A DNA stretch of 64,000 bases, from contig CACWWZ010000019.1 in the NCBI GenBank assembly GCA_902764705.1, positions 23,753 to 87,752 on the forward strand, read 5' to 3'. A program made the translations under genes and the position numbers. Source of the DNA: an uncultured Prevotellaceae bacterium (GTDB taxonomy: Bacteria > Bacteroidota > Bacteroidia > Bacteroidales > Bacteroidaceae). Positions 46,271-54,843 of this stretch are shown in pieces. The notes under the pieces were generated by a model. The model had not been told where the DNA came from, made no database searches, and saw only the letters and a program-made list of their open reading frames with translations. Position 1 is the stretch's first letter. Each line of letters opens with the position of its first letter.

Positions 46271-48037
46271 ATGAAGCAATCGTTATTGATGGTGGTACTG
46301 CTGTTTTCATTGTCAGCTAGCGCCCAGTATCCGGACTTGACCAACGAGGCCAAGCAATTGATAGAACAACAAAAGAAGCAATGGAAGGCCCATAGCGATT
46401 CTGCTTGGGAGGTGGCGTTTCCTATTGTAATAGAAGAGGCTAAGGCAGGTCGTCCTTACGTGCCCTGGGCAGCTCGTCCCTACGATTTGCGTCAGGCCAA
46501 GATTCCTGCATTCCCTGGTGCTGAGGGCGGTGGTATGTATACCTTTGGTGGACGAGGCGGAAAGGTGCTTACCGTTACCAATTTGAACGATGACGGACCA
46601 GGCTCGTTCCGTTGGGCTTGTGAGCAAGGCGGAGCACGCATTGTGGTATTCAACGTGTCAGGTATTATTCGTTTAAAATCACCCATCTATGTTCGTGCAC
46701 CCTATATCACGATTGCCGGACAGACGGCTCCTGGCGATGGTATCTGCATAGCAGGAGAGTCGTTCCAGGTTGACACTCACGACGTCATTGTCCGCCACAT
46801 GCGTTTCCGTCGTGGTGAGACGCTGGTGACCAATCGTGAAGACTCGTTTGGTGGTAACCCCGTGGGTAACATCATGATTGACCATTGTTCGTGTGAATGG
46901 GGATTAGACGAAAACATCTCGTTCTATCGCCACATGTTCGACATGCACGATGGGAAACCTAATCGTAAGGAACCGACAGTCAACGTCACCATCCAGAATA
47001 CTATTAGTGCCAAAGCTCTCGACACTTGGAACCATGCCTTTGGCTCGACCATCGGAGGCGAGAACACCACTTTTATGCGCAACCTGTGGGCTGACAATAC
47101 AGGCCGTAACCCCAGTATCGGTTGGGGAGGCGTATTCAACTATATCAATAACGTTGTCTACAACTGGGTACATCGTACGGCTGACGGTGGCGAATTTACC
47201 ACCATGTCGAACTTCATCAACAACTACTATAAGCCAGGTCCTCTGACTCCAAAGGATACTCCCGTTGGGCATCGTATTGTCAAATCGGAAAGCCGTTCGC
47301 AGGGTTTGTTCCCATTCAAGCAGTTTGGACGTGTCTATGCGGTGGGAAACATCATGGATGGCTATCCGGAGATTACCAAGGACAACTGGAATGGTGGTAT
47401 CCAGACAGCTGACAAGGATGGTGAAATGGATCAGACGGAGTTGGCGCTGATGCGTTCGAACGAGCCTTTCGAAATGCCCTATCTGAAAATCATGGGTGCT
47501 GAACAGGCTTTCAACTGGGTGCTCTCGAATGCTGGAGCAACTATTCCTTGTCGTGACCTTGTTGACCAGCGCATCTGCGAGGAAGTTCGCACAGGACAGG
47601 CTTACTACGTGAAAGACTACGAAAAGGAGTTGGCTAAGATCGAGAAGAAGACTGGCGTGAAGCAGAATCCTTATGGCGACATGTGGGGACTGCACCAAAA
47701 GTCAAAGAATGAAGCTGGTTTCTTCAAGTATCGTCGTCTGCCTCAGGACTCCTACAAGCAGGGTGTCATCACCGATCCTCGACAGATGGGTGGCTATCCT
47801 GAGTATCAGACATGGGAACCCTATAAGGACAGCGACATGGATGGTATGCCTGATGAGTGGGAGGTGCGCTATGGTTTGAATCCCAATGATGCCGGCGATG
47901 CTAATGGCGATTGCAATGGCGACGGTTATACCAATATTGAGAAATATATCAATGGCATCAATCCGCAAACCAAGACGGACTGGCGCAACCTGAATAACAA
48001 CTACGACACCCTGGCTGCAAAGGGCAAACTGATGTAG
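46271..48037 (+). CDS. PL1-type pectate lyase
   Basis: A 588-residue secreted protein (signal peptide to SASAQ, about residue 18). An N-terminal about 70 residues precede a right-handed beta-helix (IPAFPGAEGGGMYTFGGRGGKVLTVTNLNDDGPGSFRWAC, ITIAGQTAPGDGICI, VIVRHMRFRRG, IMIDHCSCEWGLDENISFY). These are the usual hallmarks of Bacteroidota PL1 enzymes, which cleave polygalacturonan by beta-elimination. The C terminus holds an EF-hand/dockerin-like calcium loop series (DSDMDGMPDEWEVRYGLNPNDAGDANGDCNGDGYTN, common in this enzyme group). First of three consecutive rightward genes with the DUF3826 protein and the large beta-helix protein. Confidence 0.85.
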   Translation: MKQSLLMVVLLFSLSASAQYPDLTNEAKQLIEQQKKQWKAHSDSAWEVAFPIVIEEAKAGRPYVPWAARPYDLRQAKIPAFPGAEGGGMYTFGGRGGKVLTVTNLNDDGPGSFRWACEQGGARIVVFNVSGIIRLKSPIYVRAPYITIAGQTAPGDGICIAGESFQVDTHDVIVRHMRFRRGETLVTNREDSFGGNPVGNIMIDHCSCEWGLDENISFYRHMFDMHDGKPNRKEPTVNVTIQNTISAKALDTWNHAFGSTIGGENTTFMRNLWADNTGRNPSIGWGGVFNYINNVVYNWVHRTADGGEFTTMSNFINNYYKPGPLTPKDTPVGHRIVKSESRSQGLFPFKQFGRVYAVGNIMDGYPEITKDNWNGGIQTADKDGEMDQTELALMRSNEPFEMPYLKIMGAEQAFNWVLSNAGATIPCRDLVDQRICEEVRTGQAYYVKDYEKELAKIEKKTGVKQNPYGDMWGLHQKSKNEAGFFKYRRLPQDSYKQGVITDPRQMGGYPEYQTWEPYKDSDMDGMPDEWEVRYGLNPNDAGDANGDCNGDGYTNIEKYINGINPQTKTDWRNLNNNYDTLAAKGKLM

Positions 48038-48041
48038 GCTT

Positions 48042-48647
48042 ATGAAGAAGGTACTGTTTGCAGCGATTTTGTCGCTGCTTTCTCTCAACGTTTCTGCCCA
48101 AGTCGCCTTAAAAACCGAAGGCCAAGACTCAGCTTATGTGCAGACGATTAAGAGTCGTGCACAGAAAATCGTTGACGGACTGGGACTGACGGATGCTCAG
48201 AAGGCTGAAAATGTCCGAAACATCATTGCCAACCGTTATTTCCTGCTCAATGATATCCATTCGAAATACGATAAAAACCAGCAGGATGCCCGTGATGCAG
48301 AACTCTATAAACATCACTTTGAGTTGGCTTCTGCTCTTGCACTCTATCTGACGGAAGAACAGATTGATGCCGTGAAGGACGGAATGACGTTTGGCAGACT
48401 GAAGCGTGACTATAAGGCTCAGTTGGAGATGATTCCTTCGCTTACTGACGAAGAGAAGGCTCAGATACTCATCTGGCTCCGTGAGGCCCGTGAGTATGCA
48501 ATGGATGCTGCCGATTCAAAAGGCAAGCACTTCTGGTTTGACAAATATCGTGGGCGAACCAATAACTGGCTGTCTGCTCGCGGCTATGACCTTAAGAAGG
48601 AACGTGACGCTTGGATGAAAAGAATAGAAGACGCGAAGAAAAAGTAG
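48042..48647 (+). CDS. DUF3826 family secreted protein
   Basis: A 201-residue protein with a signal peptide (MKKVLFAAILSLLSLNVSAQ), followed by a mostly helical domain: YVQTIKSRAQKIVDGLGLTDAQKAENVRNIIANRYF, HFELASALALYLTEEQIDAVKDGMTFGRLK, LTDEEKAQILIWLREAREYAMDA and ending WFDKYRGRTNNWLSARGYD. This matches DUF3826, which I know from pectin loci of Bacteroides beside PL1 genes. It begins 4 bp after the pectate lyase. It is probably periplasmic; no catalytic motif is evident. Confidence 0.75.
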   Translation: MKKVLFAAILSLLSLNVSAQVALKTEGQDSAYVQTIKSRAQKIVDGLGLTDAQKAENVRNIIANRYFLLNDIHSKYDKNQQDARDAELYKHHFELASALALYLTEEQIDAVKDGMTFGRLKRDYKAQLEMIPSLTDEEKAQILIWLREAREYAMDAADSKGKHFWFDKYRGRTNNWLSARGYDLKKERDAWMKRIEDAKKK

Positions 48648-48657
48648 AAAACATCAA

Positions 48658-51600
48658 ATGGCAAAAAGCGTACAACAGATAAAAAGTGTTGTAAGAAGGT
48701 TTTTACTTTTTTACCTTTTTACTTTTTTACCTTTAGCTCCCGTAGGGGCGCAGGAAGTTCCGATGGATTACTCTTATTGCGGTTACCATCGTTCGGAAAT
48801 GCCCATTCCATCGGCAAAGGTTGTTGTCTATGTAGAGCCAACAGTTGGCGACAATGCCCAACTGATACAACGGGCTATCGACTATGTTAGTCTGCAGAAG
48901 CCTGACCATCAGACGGGTTTACGTGGAGCAGTCCTGTTGGCTGAGGGAACCTACGAACTGAGTAGTCCTTTGCGTATACGCACCAGTGGTGTGGTTTTGC
49001 GAGGAAGTGGTCGCGAAAAGACCATTCTTCATAAGATAGGATACGATCGTGGTGCGCTTTTATACATCGAAGGTACGCACGATATTCTAGTTAAGGACAC
49101 GTTTAACGTGTCCGACGCCAAAGCAGGCGAGATTTCCATTACTGTGCAAGGTGCTTTTGCCGCCTTGGAACAAGGTGCTCGCCTGGCTATCTGCCGTCCT
49201 TCCACCCAAGAATGGATTGATTATCTAGGCTGTGCCTCGTTTGGTGGAGGTAAGCGTATGGGTTATTGGGCTTGGCATTCTGGCGAAATTGATCTCCGAT
49301 GGAATCGCCGAATTTCTTCGGTTAACGGGTCAACTATTACCCTCGATGCTCCCATTACCTGCGATATCGATACACGGTGGGGAGGGGCGAAGGCGGTTGT
49401 TTATGAGCATCGTGGACTTGTCAGCGAGTGTGGCGTTGAAAACCTGACGTTGGAATCTGACTATGACCATTCCTTAGCGATGGACGAAAACCATTGTTGG
49501 GATGGCGTCTATGTGGCTGATGCTGAGGATTGTTGGGTGCGCATGGTGAATTTCCGCCACTTTGCGGGTTCTGCGGTGGTTCTCCAAAAAACGGCTCAGA
49601 AAGTTACGGTTGAGGACTGCCAGTCGTTGCAGCCAGTTTCTGAGATTGGAGGATATCGTCGTCGTACGTTCTTGACCTTCGGTGAAATGGTGCTTTTCCA
49701 GCGTTGCTATTCAGAAAACGGCATCAACGATTTTGCGGTAGGTCATACTGCTCCAGGACCGAATGCCTTTGTGCAATGCGAGAGCTATGAGAGTCTGGGT
49801 CCTAGTGGAGCCATCTCTTCGTGGGCACCAGGTATATTGTTCGATATCGTGAATATTGACGGCAACGACATTGTCTTCAAGAATTGGGAACTGGAGAAGT
49901 TTGGTGCAGGTTGGAGTACGGCTAATAGCACCATGTGGCAGTCTACTGCCTCTGGCTTATACTGCTATTCTGCCGATTCGCTCAGCAAAAACTATTCGAT
50001 AGGTTGTTGGGGACAAGTGCAGGGCAATGGTAAGTATTCGGAGATGAACGAACACGTCAAGCCTTATTCGCTCTTTGCGGCACAGTTGGAGAAACGTTTG
50101 GGGCATGATGTCAAGGCTCAGTGTCGGGTGTTAGAGCGAAGCACGAATGCCAGCAGTTCTCCCACCATAGAAGAGGCTGTCGCAATGGCAGAAGAGGCGA
50201 TGAAACCGCGCATTTCTATACAGATGTGGATTGACTCGGCCGTCTTTGCAGGGGATATTTCCAAAGGCAAACTACAGCCTTTTACCTATAAGGATGCCCC
50301 ATTGCGCGACTTCCGTACCTACCATTATGCCATTCAGAATGGTTGGCTGACCTTAAATAAGGCTGTTTTGGTTGGAGGAAAACACCAGACGCCATGGTGG
50401 AATGGACGTGCAACAGATGCTGCCATGGCGAAGGCGAAGTATGCTTTGACGCGTTTTGTGCCTGGTCAAGAGCAGACAGGTGGCACAGACCGTATCGATT
50501 CTGTTGTATCACAGATGCAGCGCGAGCATACCTTGCTGTTTAGTCAGAACTATGGTCTTTGGACGGATCGACGTCGTGACGATCATGAGCGCATCCGTCG
50601 CAAGGATGGCGACGCATGGGCTCCATTCTACGAGCAACCCTTCGCCCGAACGGGTCGCGTGCAAGGAGGTTTTGCCGACTTGGCTTGGGACGGTTTGTCG
50701 AAATATGATTTGACGCAGTTGAATAAATGGTACTTCTGGCGTTTGCACCAATTTGCAAAAAAGTCCGAATCCATCGGAATATTGCTCAAGAACCAGCACT
50801 ATTTTCAGCATAACATTTTGGAAGCTGGTGCTCATTGGGTGGATTGCCCGTGGCGCACAGCAAACAATGTGAACAATACGCCATTCCTGGAGCCCGTTAA
50901 CTTCACAGGCGACAAGCGTATATTTACGGCAACCTTGTTCTATGATATCACCAATCCCACCCTTCGTGAGCTGCACAGACAGTATATCCGCCAGTCGTTG
51001 GATGCTTTCAAGGGACAGCCTAATGTGATTCACTCTATTGGCGAGGAGTTTACAGGCCCTCTGCATTTCGTGCAGTTCTGGCTGGATGTCATTGCTGAGT
51101 GGGAACTGGAGAATGGCAAGGTGTTGGTCGATCTGGCAGTCAACAAGGATGTGCAGGATGCCATTCTGGCTGACCCGGTACGTTCGAAAATCGTTGATAT
51201 CATCGATATTGAGCAGTGGTTCTATCACAACAAGGGCGAGTATGCTCCTCCTGGCGGGGTGAATATGGCTCAGCGACAGTATATGCGCAAGATTCGTACG
51301 GGTAGTGCCCGTTTCGAGGATGTGTATCGTGCCGTGAGCGAGTATCACCAAAAGTTTCCAGACAAAGCTGTAGTCTATTCTGCTCAAAAAGCCCCAGAGC
51401 TTTGCTGGGCTTCGCTGATGGCTGGCGGCTCTTGTGCCGCTATTCCTGTTACGGACAACGCTTTCCTGGAGGAACTGTCGCAGATGGCTCCCCGTCCCTC
51501 AGACTTGCAAGGTGTTTATTTACTGGAAGGCCCCAACGGCTATTTGGTTTTTAACGACACTGCCGATTTTACGCTTGACTTGAAGCCAGGCAAGTATATG

Positions 51601-51705
51601 CTTTACCAGATTGATGCAAAGTCGGGTGCTATCAGCTTCCTTCGTGACGTGACAGAAAGCGTTCCTCTGTCCAATCATCGCATTTGGTGGCTCAAAAGGA
51701 AGTAA
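48658..51705 (+). CDS. Large secreted beta-helix protein with unknown C-terminal half (DUF6298-like)
   Basis: A 1015-residue exported protein (hydrophobic stretch about residues 15-32, ending VGAQ). The N-terminal half (about 40-480) is a pectate-lyase-like right-handed beta-helix: AVLLAEGTYELSSPLRIRTSGVVLRGSGREKTIL, GVENLTLESDYDH, DGVYVADAEDCWVRMVNFRHFAGSAV. The C-terminal half (about 560-1010) has barrel-like features: DRIDSVVSQMQREHTLLFSQNYGLWTDRRRDDHE, DLAWDGLSKYDLTQLNKWYFWRLHQFA, IHSIGEEFTGPLHFVQFWLD. It may be DUF6298, but I am not certain. IGEEFTG could hold a catalytic acid. Co-directional with the PL1 and DUF3826 genes, hence probably pectin-active. Confidence 0.7.
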   Translation: MAKSVQQIKSVVRRFLLFYLFTFLPLAPVGAQEVPMDYSYCGYHRSEMPIPSAKVVVYVEPTVGDNAQLIQRAIDYVSLQKPDHQTGLRGAVLLAEGTYELSSPLRIRTSGVVLRGSGREKTILHKIGYDRGALLYIEGTHDILVKDTFNVSDAKAGEISITVQGAFAALEQGARLAICRPSTQEWIDYLGCASFGGGKRMGYWAWHSGEIDLRWNRRISSVNGSTITLDAPITCDIDTRWGGAKAVVYEHRGLVSECGVENLTLESDYDHSLAMDENHCWDGVYVADAEDCWVRMVNFRHFAGSAVVLQKTAQKVTVEDCQSLQPVSEIGGYRRRTFLTFGEMVLFQRCYSENGINDFAVGHTAPGPNAFVQCESYESLGPSGAISSWAPGILFDIVNIDGNDIVFKNWELEKFGAGWSTANSTMWQSTASGLYCYSADSLSKNYSIGCWGQVQGNGKYSEMNEHVKPYSLFAAQLEKRLGHDVKAQCRVLERSTNASSSPTIEEAVAMAEEAMKPRISIQMWIDSAVFAGDISKGKLQPFTYKDAPLRDFRTYHYAIQNGWLTLNKAVLVGGKHQTPWWNGRATDAAMAKAKYALTRFVPGQEQTGGTDRIDSVVSQMQREHTLLFSQNYGLWTDRRRDDHERIRRKDGDAWAPFYEQPFARTGRVQGGFADLAWDGLSKYDLTQLNKWYFWRLHQFAKKSESIGILLKNQHYFQHNILEAGAHWVDCPWRTANNVNNTPFLEPVNFTGDKRIFTATLFYDITNPTLRELHRQYIRQSLDAFKGQPNVIHSIGEEFTGPLHFVQFWLDVIAEWELENGKVLVDLAVNKDVQDAILADPVRSKIVDIIDIEQWFYHNKGEYAPPGGVNMAQRQYMRKIRTGSARFEDVYRAVSEYHQKFPDKAVVYSAQKAPELCWASLMAGGSCAAIPVTDNAFLEELSQMAPRPSDLQGVYLLEGPNGYLVFNDTADFTLDLKPGKYMLYQIDAKSGAISFLRDVTESVPLSNHRIWWLKRK

Positions 51706-51716
51706 AGTATATCCCA

Positions 51717-52457
51717 TTATTTTATCCGCATTCTGACCCATAGCCAGCGGGGGATGAGGCGCCAGAAGAAGACGAGCAGGCGGTAGCGCCAGTCGATGGT
51801 GATGATACTGCGTCCGCGTTCCACTCCTTTGACGATTTGCTGCGCAACCTTGGCGGCATCCAGTTGCAGAGGATAGTTACTGCCGCTGATGAGGGGCGTA
51901 CGCACAAAGCCAGGACGAATGTCGTGGATGCTGATATGATTAATATGGTGGATATGACAGAGCTGGGTGAGACACTCCAGATAATGGTTTACGAAACGCT
52001 TTGTGGATGAATAGGCTGGTGCGGCACCAAGGCCCTTAGTGCCAGCAATGCTACTGATGACGGCTATCTGACTCTTCTGTTCGGGGTGTGCTTCGAAATA
52101 ATGGAAAGCTGCTCCCACCATACGCGTCATACCCACCGCGTTGGTCTCAACGGTGGCCAGTTCAAGTTCCATATCAAGTTCCGTGTTCTGATAGCCAATA
52201 CCCGAGCTGTGGAAATAGAGGTCCATTCCACCTGTCTTGCCAATTAGCGTCTCTAGGCGCTCGGCGGCGTCTGCCTTTGTCACGTCAATCTGCTCTGTAG
52301 CCACGATGTTCAAGTGCTTACGCTGAATCTGTTGCAGCAGTTCCTGACGACGTCCGGCGATTCCCACCAGCCATCCTTTTTCTGCCAGCACTTTGGCCAC
52401 TTCAAGTCCTATGCCTGAAGTCGCTCCCACAATAATTGCCCGTCGTTGTTCTTTCAT
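51717..52457 (-). CDS. Short-chain dehydrogenase/reductase
   Basis: A 246-residue NAD(P)-dependent SDR. The cofactor motif VGATSGIGLEVAK (TGxxxGxG type) is near the N terminus, followed by the SSGIG (NAG-like) motif, the catalytic Ser in ISSIAG and the YSSTKRF Tyr-x-x-x-Lys pair. The C-terminal basic/aromatic tail (YRLLVFFWRLIPRWLW) may associate with membrane. The substrate is unknown. Monocistronic; the promoter lies at 52478-52485. Confidence 0.88.
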   Translation of the reverse strand: MKEQRRAIIVGATSGIGLEVAKVLAEKGWLVGIAGRRQELLQQIQRKHLNIVATEQIDVTKADAAERLETLIGKTGGMDLYFHSSGIGYQNTELDMELELATVETNAVGMTRMVGAAFHYFEAHPEQKSQIAVISSIAGTKGLGAAPAYSSTKRFVNHYLECLTQLCHIHHINHISIHDIRPGFVRTPLISGSNYPLQLDAAKVAQQIVKGVERGRSIITIDWRYRLLVFFWRLIPRWLWVRMRIK

Positions 52458-52477
52458 AAAAGTAAGAATTACTTCGG

Positions 52478-52485
52478 CAAAGATA
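52478..52485 (-). promoter_or_regulatory. Promoter -7 box of the SDR gene
   Basis: TATCTTTG on the minus strand, 21 bp before the start codon at 52457. No clear -33. Confidence 0.6.
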
Positions 52486-52501
52486 CAACTTTTTTCGATA
52501 C

Positions 52502-52536
52502 TTTGTTCTTTCTTTCGGAAATAATTCGTATATTTG
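52502..52536 (+). promoter_or_regulatory. Promoter of the beta-barrel gene
   Basis: TTTG 52502-52505, N23, TATATTTG 52529-52536, leaving a leader of about 125 nt before the start at 52667. The spacing is slightly long. Confidence 0.5.
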
Positions 52537-52666
52537 TCATATTGAGTATCGCCTTCTCAAAGAACTTTTGAGTTAAATACAGGCCGTTGTTGCTTTATGT
52601 TTCGAAGTTCATTTTGTTAAGGCAATAAAAAGCTTTTGCCTGCGTTATAATTAAAAACAGTTCATA

Positions 52667-53305
52667 ATGAAACGAATCACACTAATATTTGCCTTTTTGG
52701 CTTTTCTCCTCGGAGTTAGGGCACAACAAGAAACAGGTTCGTGGAGTATCACGCCACGTGTAGGTATTAACTCATCAGTCCTTTCGGTGGACGACGTGCT
52801 GTATTTGGACGGCAATGGAAAGGAGGAGTCGATGGATGCGAAGCACAAATGGGGTTTGACAGCCGGCGTGGAAACACGATATCAGATGTGGTCGCAACTT
52901 GGCATCTCTATGGGATTGATGTATTCCAACGAGGGTTTTCAGTTCGATGAAAAAGGTGGTGTGGACGAATGGAAACAATCGCTGTACTTCTTAAGCATTC
53001 CCGTTTTGGCAAACTTCTACATAGAGCCCAACATGTTGCCTGGCCTGTCTCTAAAAGCTGGTTTACAGGTGGACTACCTCTTGCAGGGCAAGGAGACGCT
53101 GATGGGAAATACTACAACAAATACTGACTCTTTCCACCGTGTGGGCATCTCCATTCCTGCTGGCATATCCTACGAGTTTCACAATATGGTTGTTGACTTA
53201 CGTTACAATATCGGATTGACCAACTTTTGTAACCACAAGGTGCTGGACGAAACTTGGCGCAGCAACTCCTTGTGGCTCACCCTTGGTTACCAGTTCAAAA
53301 TGTAA
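52667..53305 (+). CDS. Outer-membrane beta-barrel protein (PorT-like)
   Basis: A 212-residue protein with a signal peptide (to GVRAQ, about residue 20). It has an 8-strand-like alternation: WSITPRVGINSSVLS, WGLTAGVETRYQMWSQLGISMGLMYSNEGF, FLSIPVLANFYI, LSLKAGLQVDYLL, HRVGISIPAGISYEF, VVDLRYNIGLTNF and the terminal SLWLTLGYQFKM. Matches the outer-membrane beta-barrel family common in Bacteroidota. No specific function is known. Its stop is 5 bp from the stop of the convergent HU-like gene. Confidence 0.8.
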   Translation: MKRITLIFAFLAFLLGVRAQQETGSWSITPRVGINSSVLSVDDVLYLDGNGKEESMDAKHKWGLTAGVETRYQMWSQLGISMGLMYSNEGFQFDEKGGVDEWKQSLYFLSIPVLANFYIEPNMLPGLSLKAGLQVDYLLQGKETLMGNTTTNTDSFHRVGISIPAGISYEFHNMVVDLRYNIGLTNFCNHKVLDETWRSNSLWLTLGYQFKM

Positions 53306-53310
53306 GATGT

Positions 53311-53958
53311 TTACCTGCGGACCCAGACTTTGTGGGAGGCGGCGCCTTTGGGCTTGATGCCTGTGTGGGGGTCGAGGACGAGCTTGGAGAGTTCGCGAGA
53401 AGCGGTGCTGTAGCTGAGGCTGTTGAGGTTGGCGTATTCTTGCAAGGTGATGAAGCCGTGTTTGTCGATATGGTTCAGCGCTCGTTGCAGACGCTCCTCG
53501 AGGGAGTAGGGCGAGGGAGATGAGGGATTGCCAGATGTGCGCTCGAAGGTGTTCTCCTTGTTGATTGCTTCCACAAGACGCTTGTCTACCTTGAAATTCA
53601 CGCCTTTGACCCTTACGTGATGGTATTTCTTCTTGGAACCCGTTTCTTGGGTTTCTGGTATCTCTTGTTGATTTGCTGTATCTGTCTCGTTGTCAGCGAA
53701 TTCCAGCGACAACGAAAACACGCCCAGATTGTCAATCTTCATCGTGTGTCCCATGGGGAGATACGACTTCATGACTACGGCCAGCGTGTCGAGCACGCCT
53801 CGAACAGTCGCTTCGCTGAAGGCTGGCGAATTGGTGTGAACAAGCTCGACAACCTTGTCGTAGTCGAATTCCGTATACACTTGCATTTTAGGGAATGTCT
53901 TCCCTTCGCTGCCGTTGCCCATTCCTGCGGGCATTTCCTTTAGTACATAATTTGCCAT
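53311..53958 (-). CDS. HU-like DNA-binding protein with C-terminal helix-turn-helix extension
   Basis: A 215-residue protein. Residues about 1-125 form an HU/IHF-like domain of the Bacteroidota type (FDYDKVVELVHTNSPAFSEATVRGVLDTLAVVMKSYLPMGHTMKIDNLGVFSLSLEF, then RVKGVNFKVDKRLVEAIN). After a Ser/Pro linker, residues about 150-210 look like a winged helix-turn-helix (LQRALNHIDKHGFITLQEYANLNSLSYSTASRELSKLV). It is therefore a nucleoid-type protein with an added sequence-reading domain. Its leader (53959-54068) holds four 21-bp repeats with dyad symmetry, a likely autoregulatory site. Not a canonical small HU. Confidence 0.78.
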   Translation of the reverse strand: MANYVLKEMPAGMGNGSEGKTFPKMQVYTEFDYDKVVELVHTNSPAFSEATVRGVLDTLAVVMKSYLPMGHTMKIDNLGVFSLSLEFADNETDTANQQEIPETQETGSKKKYHHVRVKGVNFKVDKRLVEAINKENTFERTSGNPSSPSPYSLEERLQRALNHIDKHGFITLQEYANLNSLSYSTASRELSKLVLDPHTGIKPKGAASHKVWVRR

Positions 53959-53981
53959 ACTGCTAATGTATTTTATATTTT

Positions 53982-54065
53982 ACGACTTGCAATCTATGTT
54001 GCACGTCCTGCAATGTAAGTTGCACGTCCTGCAATTTACATTCCACGACCTGCAATTAAAATTTG
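53982..54065 (-). repeat. Four tandem 21-bp repeats with TTGCA-N5-TGCAA dyads in the HU-like gene leader
   Basis: Units at 53982-54002, 54003-54023, 54024-54044 and 54045-54065, each opening ACG(A/T)C(C/T)TGCAAT. Unit junctions form ttgcacgtcctgcaa dyads at 53999-54013 and 54020-54034, plus an imperfect one at 54041-54055. They lie between the promoter (54069-54076) and the start codon (53958). Confidence 0.92.
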
Positions 54066-54068
54066 ATG

Positions 54069-54076
54069 CAAAGATA
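54069..54076 (-). promoter_or_regulatory. Promoter -7 box of the HU-like gene
   Basis: TATCTTTG on the minus strand, just upstream of the four 21-bp repeats, so the repeats fall in the initially transcribed region. Confidence 0.75.
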
Positions 54077-54148
54077 CAAAAATTTTCTGAGAAGCACCCA
54101 AGGCGCGCTTTGGCTTTTTCTCACTCTTTTCCATTTTTTAACTTTTAT

Positions 54149-54182
54149 TTTGCAGGTAGTTTAGCTTTTTTCCTTAACTTTG
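54149..54182 (+). promoter_or_regulatory. Promoter of the second ECF sigma gene
   Basis: TTTG 54149-54152, N22, TAACTTTG 54175-54182, 40 bp before the start at 54223. Confidence 0.65.
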
Positions 54183-54222
54183 CACCCGAAAACAAACTAC
54201 TATCGATTTAGACTAAACTACT

Positions 54223-54780
54223 ATGGTGCCAAGTAAGTTAAGAATCCGGACTCAGCAATTGGTGGCACAATTTTGCTCCGGTGATGATCTGGCGTATGCT
54301 GAATTGTATGACATGTACATTCAGATGCTTTACAACTATGGTCTGAAAATGACCAGTAATCAAGAACTCTTGAAGGACTGTATTCATGATGTATTTGTGA
54401 AAGTATACATGAAGCGCCACGACAAGAATGCCATTAACAATTTGTGTTCCTATTTGCTTATCTCGTTAAAAAACAGGCTGTTAGACGAATTCCGCCGCCA
54501 GACGTTCACTACGCCTAATGAAGTGGAGGAATACGAGTATCGTCGTGCCTCTGAAGATGTGGAGAAAGACTATCTTTGTCAGGAACACGACATGTTACAG
54601 TCAGAGCAGGTCGCTCATCTGATGCAGAATCTGACTCGTCGGCAGCGTCAGGCCATCACCTTATATTATTTAGAGGAGCGTAAGTATGACGAGATATGTA
54701 AGATTATGCAGATGAACTATCATTCCGTTCGAAATCTCATGCATCGCGGGATGTTGAAACTGCGCGAGGCAGCGATGTGA
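54223..54780 (+). CDS. ECF-type RNA polymerase sigma factor
   Basis: A 185-residue sigma-70 family protein. Region 2: SGDDLAYAELYDMYIQMLYNYGLKMTSNQELLKDCIHDVFVKVYMKR, then NNLCSYLLISLKNRLLDEFRR. Region 4: LTRRQRQAITLYYLEERKYDEICKIMQMNYHSVRNLMHRGMLKLREAA. The pattern is that of the Bacteroidota FecI-like group normally paired with FecR anti-sigma factors and SusC/D transporters. Here the next gene is only a short FecR-N-terminus-like protein and no SusC/D follows. Confidence 0.9.
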   Translation: MVPSKLRIRTQQLVAQFCSGDDLAYAELYDMYIQMLYNYGLKMTSNQELLKDCIHDVFVKVYMKRHDKNAINNLCSYLLISLKNRLLDEFRRQTFTTPNEVEEYEYRRASEDVEKDYLCQEHDMLQSEQVAHLMQNLTRRQRQAITLYYLEERKYDEICKIMQMNYHSVRNLMHRGMLKLREAAM

Positions 54781-54843
54781 AATTTTCATGTAATTTCTGA
54801 TTACAAAACAGAAAGTGTATCGTCTTTATAATAACTAAAAACG

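Noticed and set aside
46090-46353. Extended N terminus of the FucP-like transporter
   Set aside because: The longer frame crosses the consensus promoter at 46120-46150 and overlaps the divergent PL1 signal peptide.
53982-54065. CRISPR-like array
   Set aside because: Units are contiguous 21-bp repeats without spacers, and no cas genes are nearby; a tandem dyad array instead.
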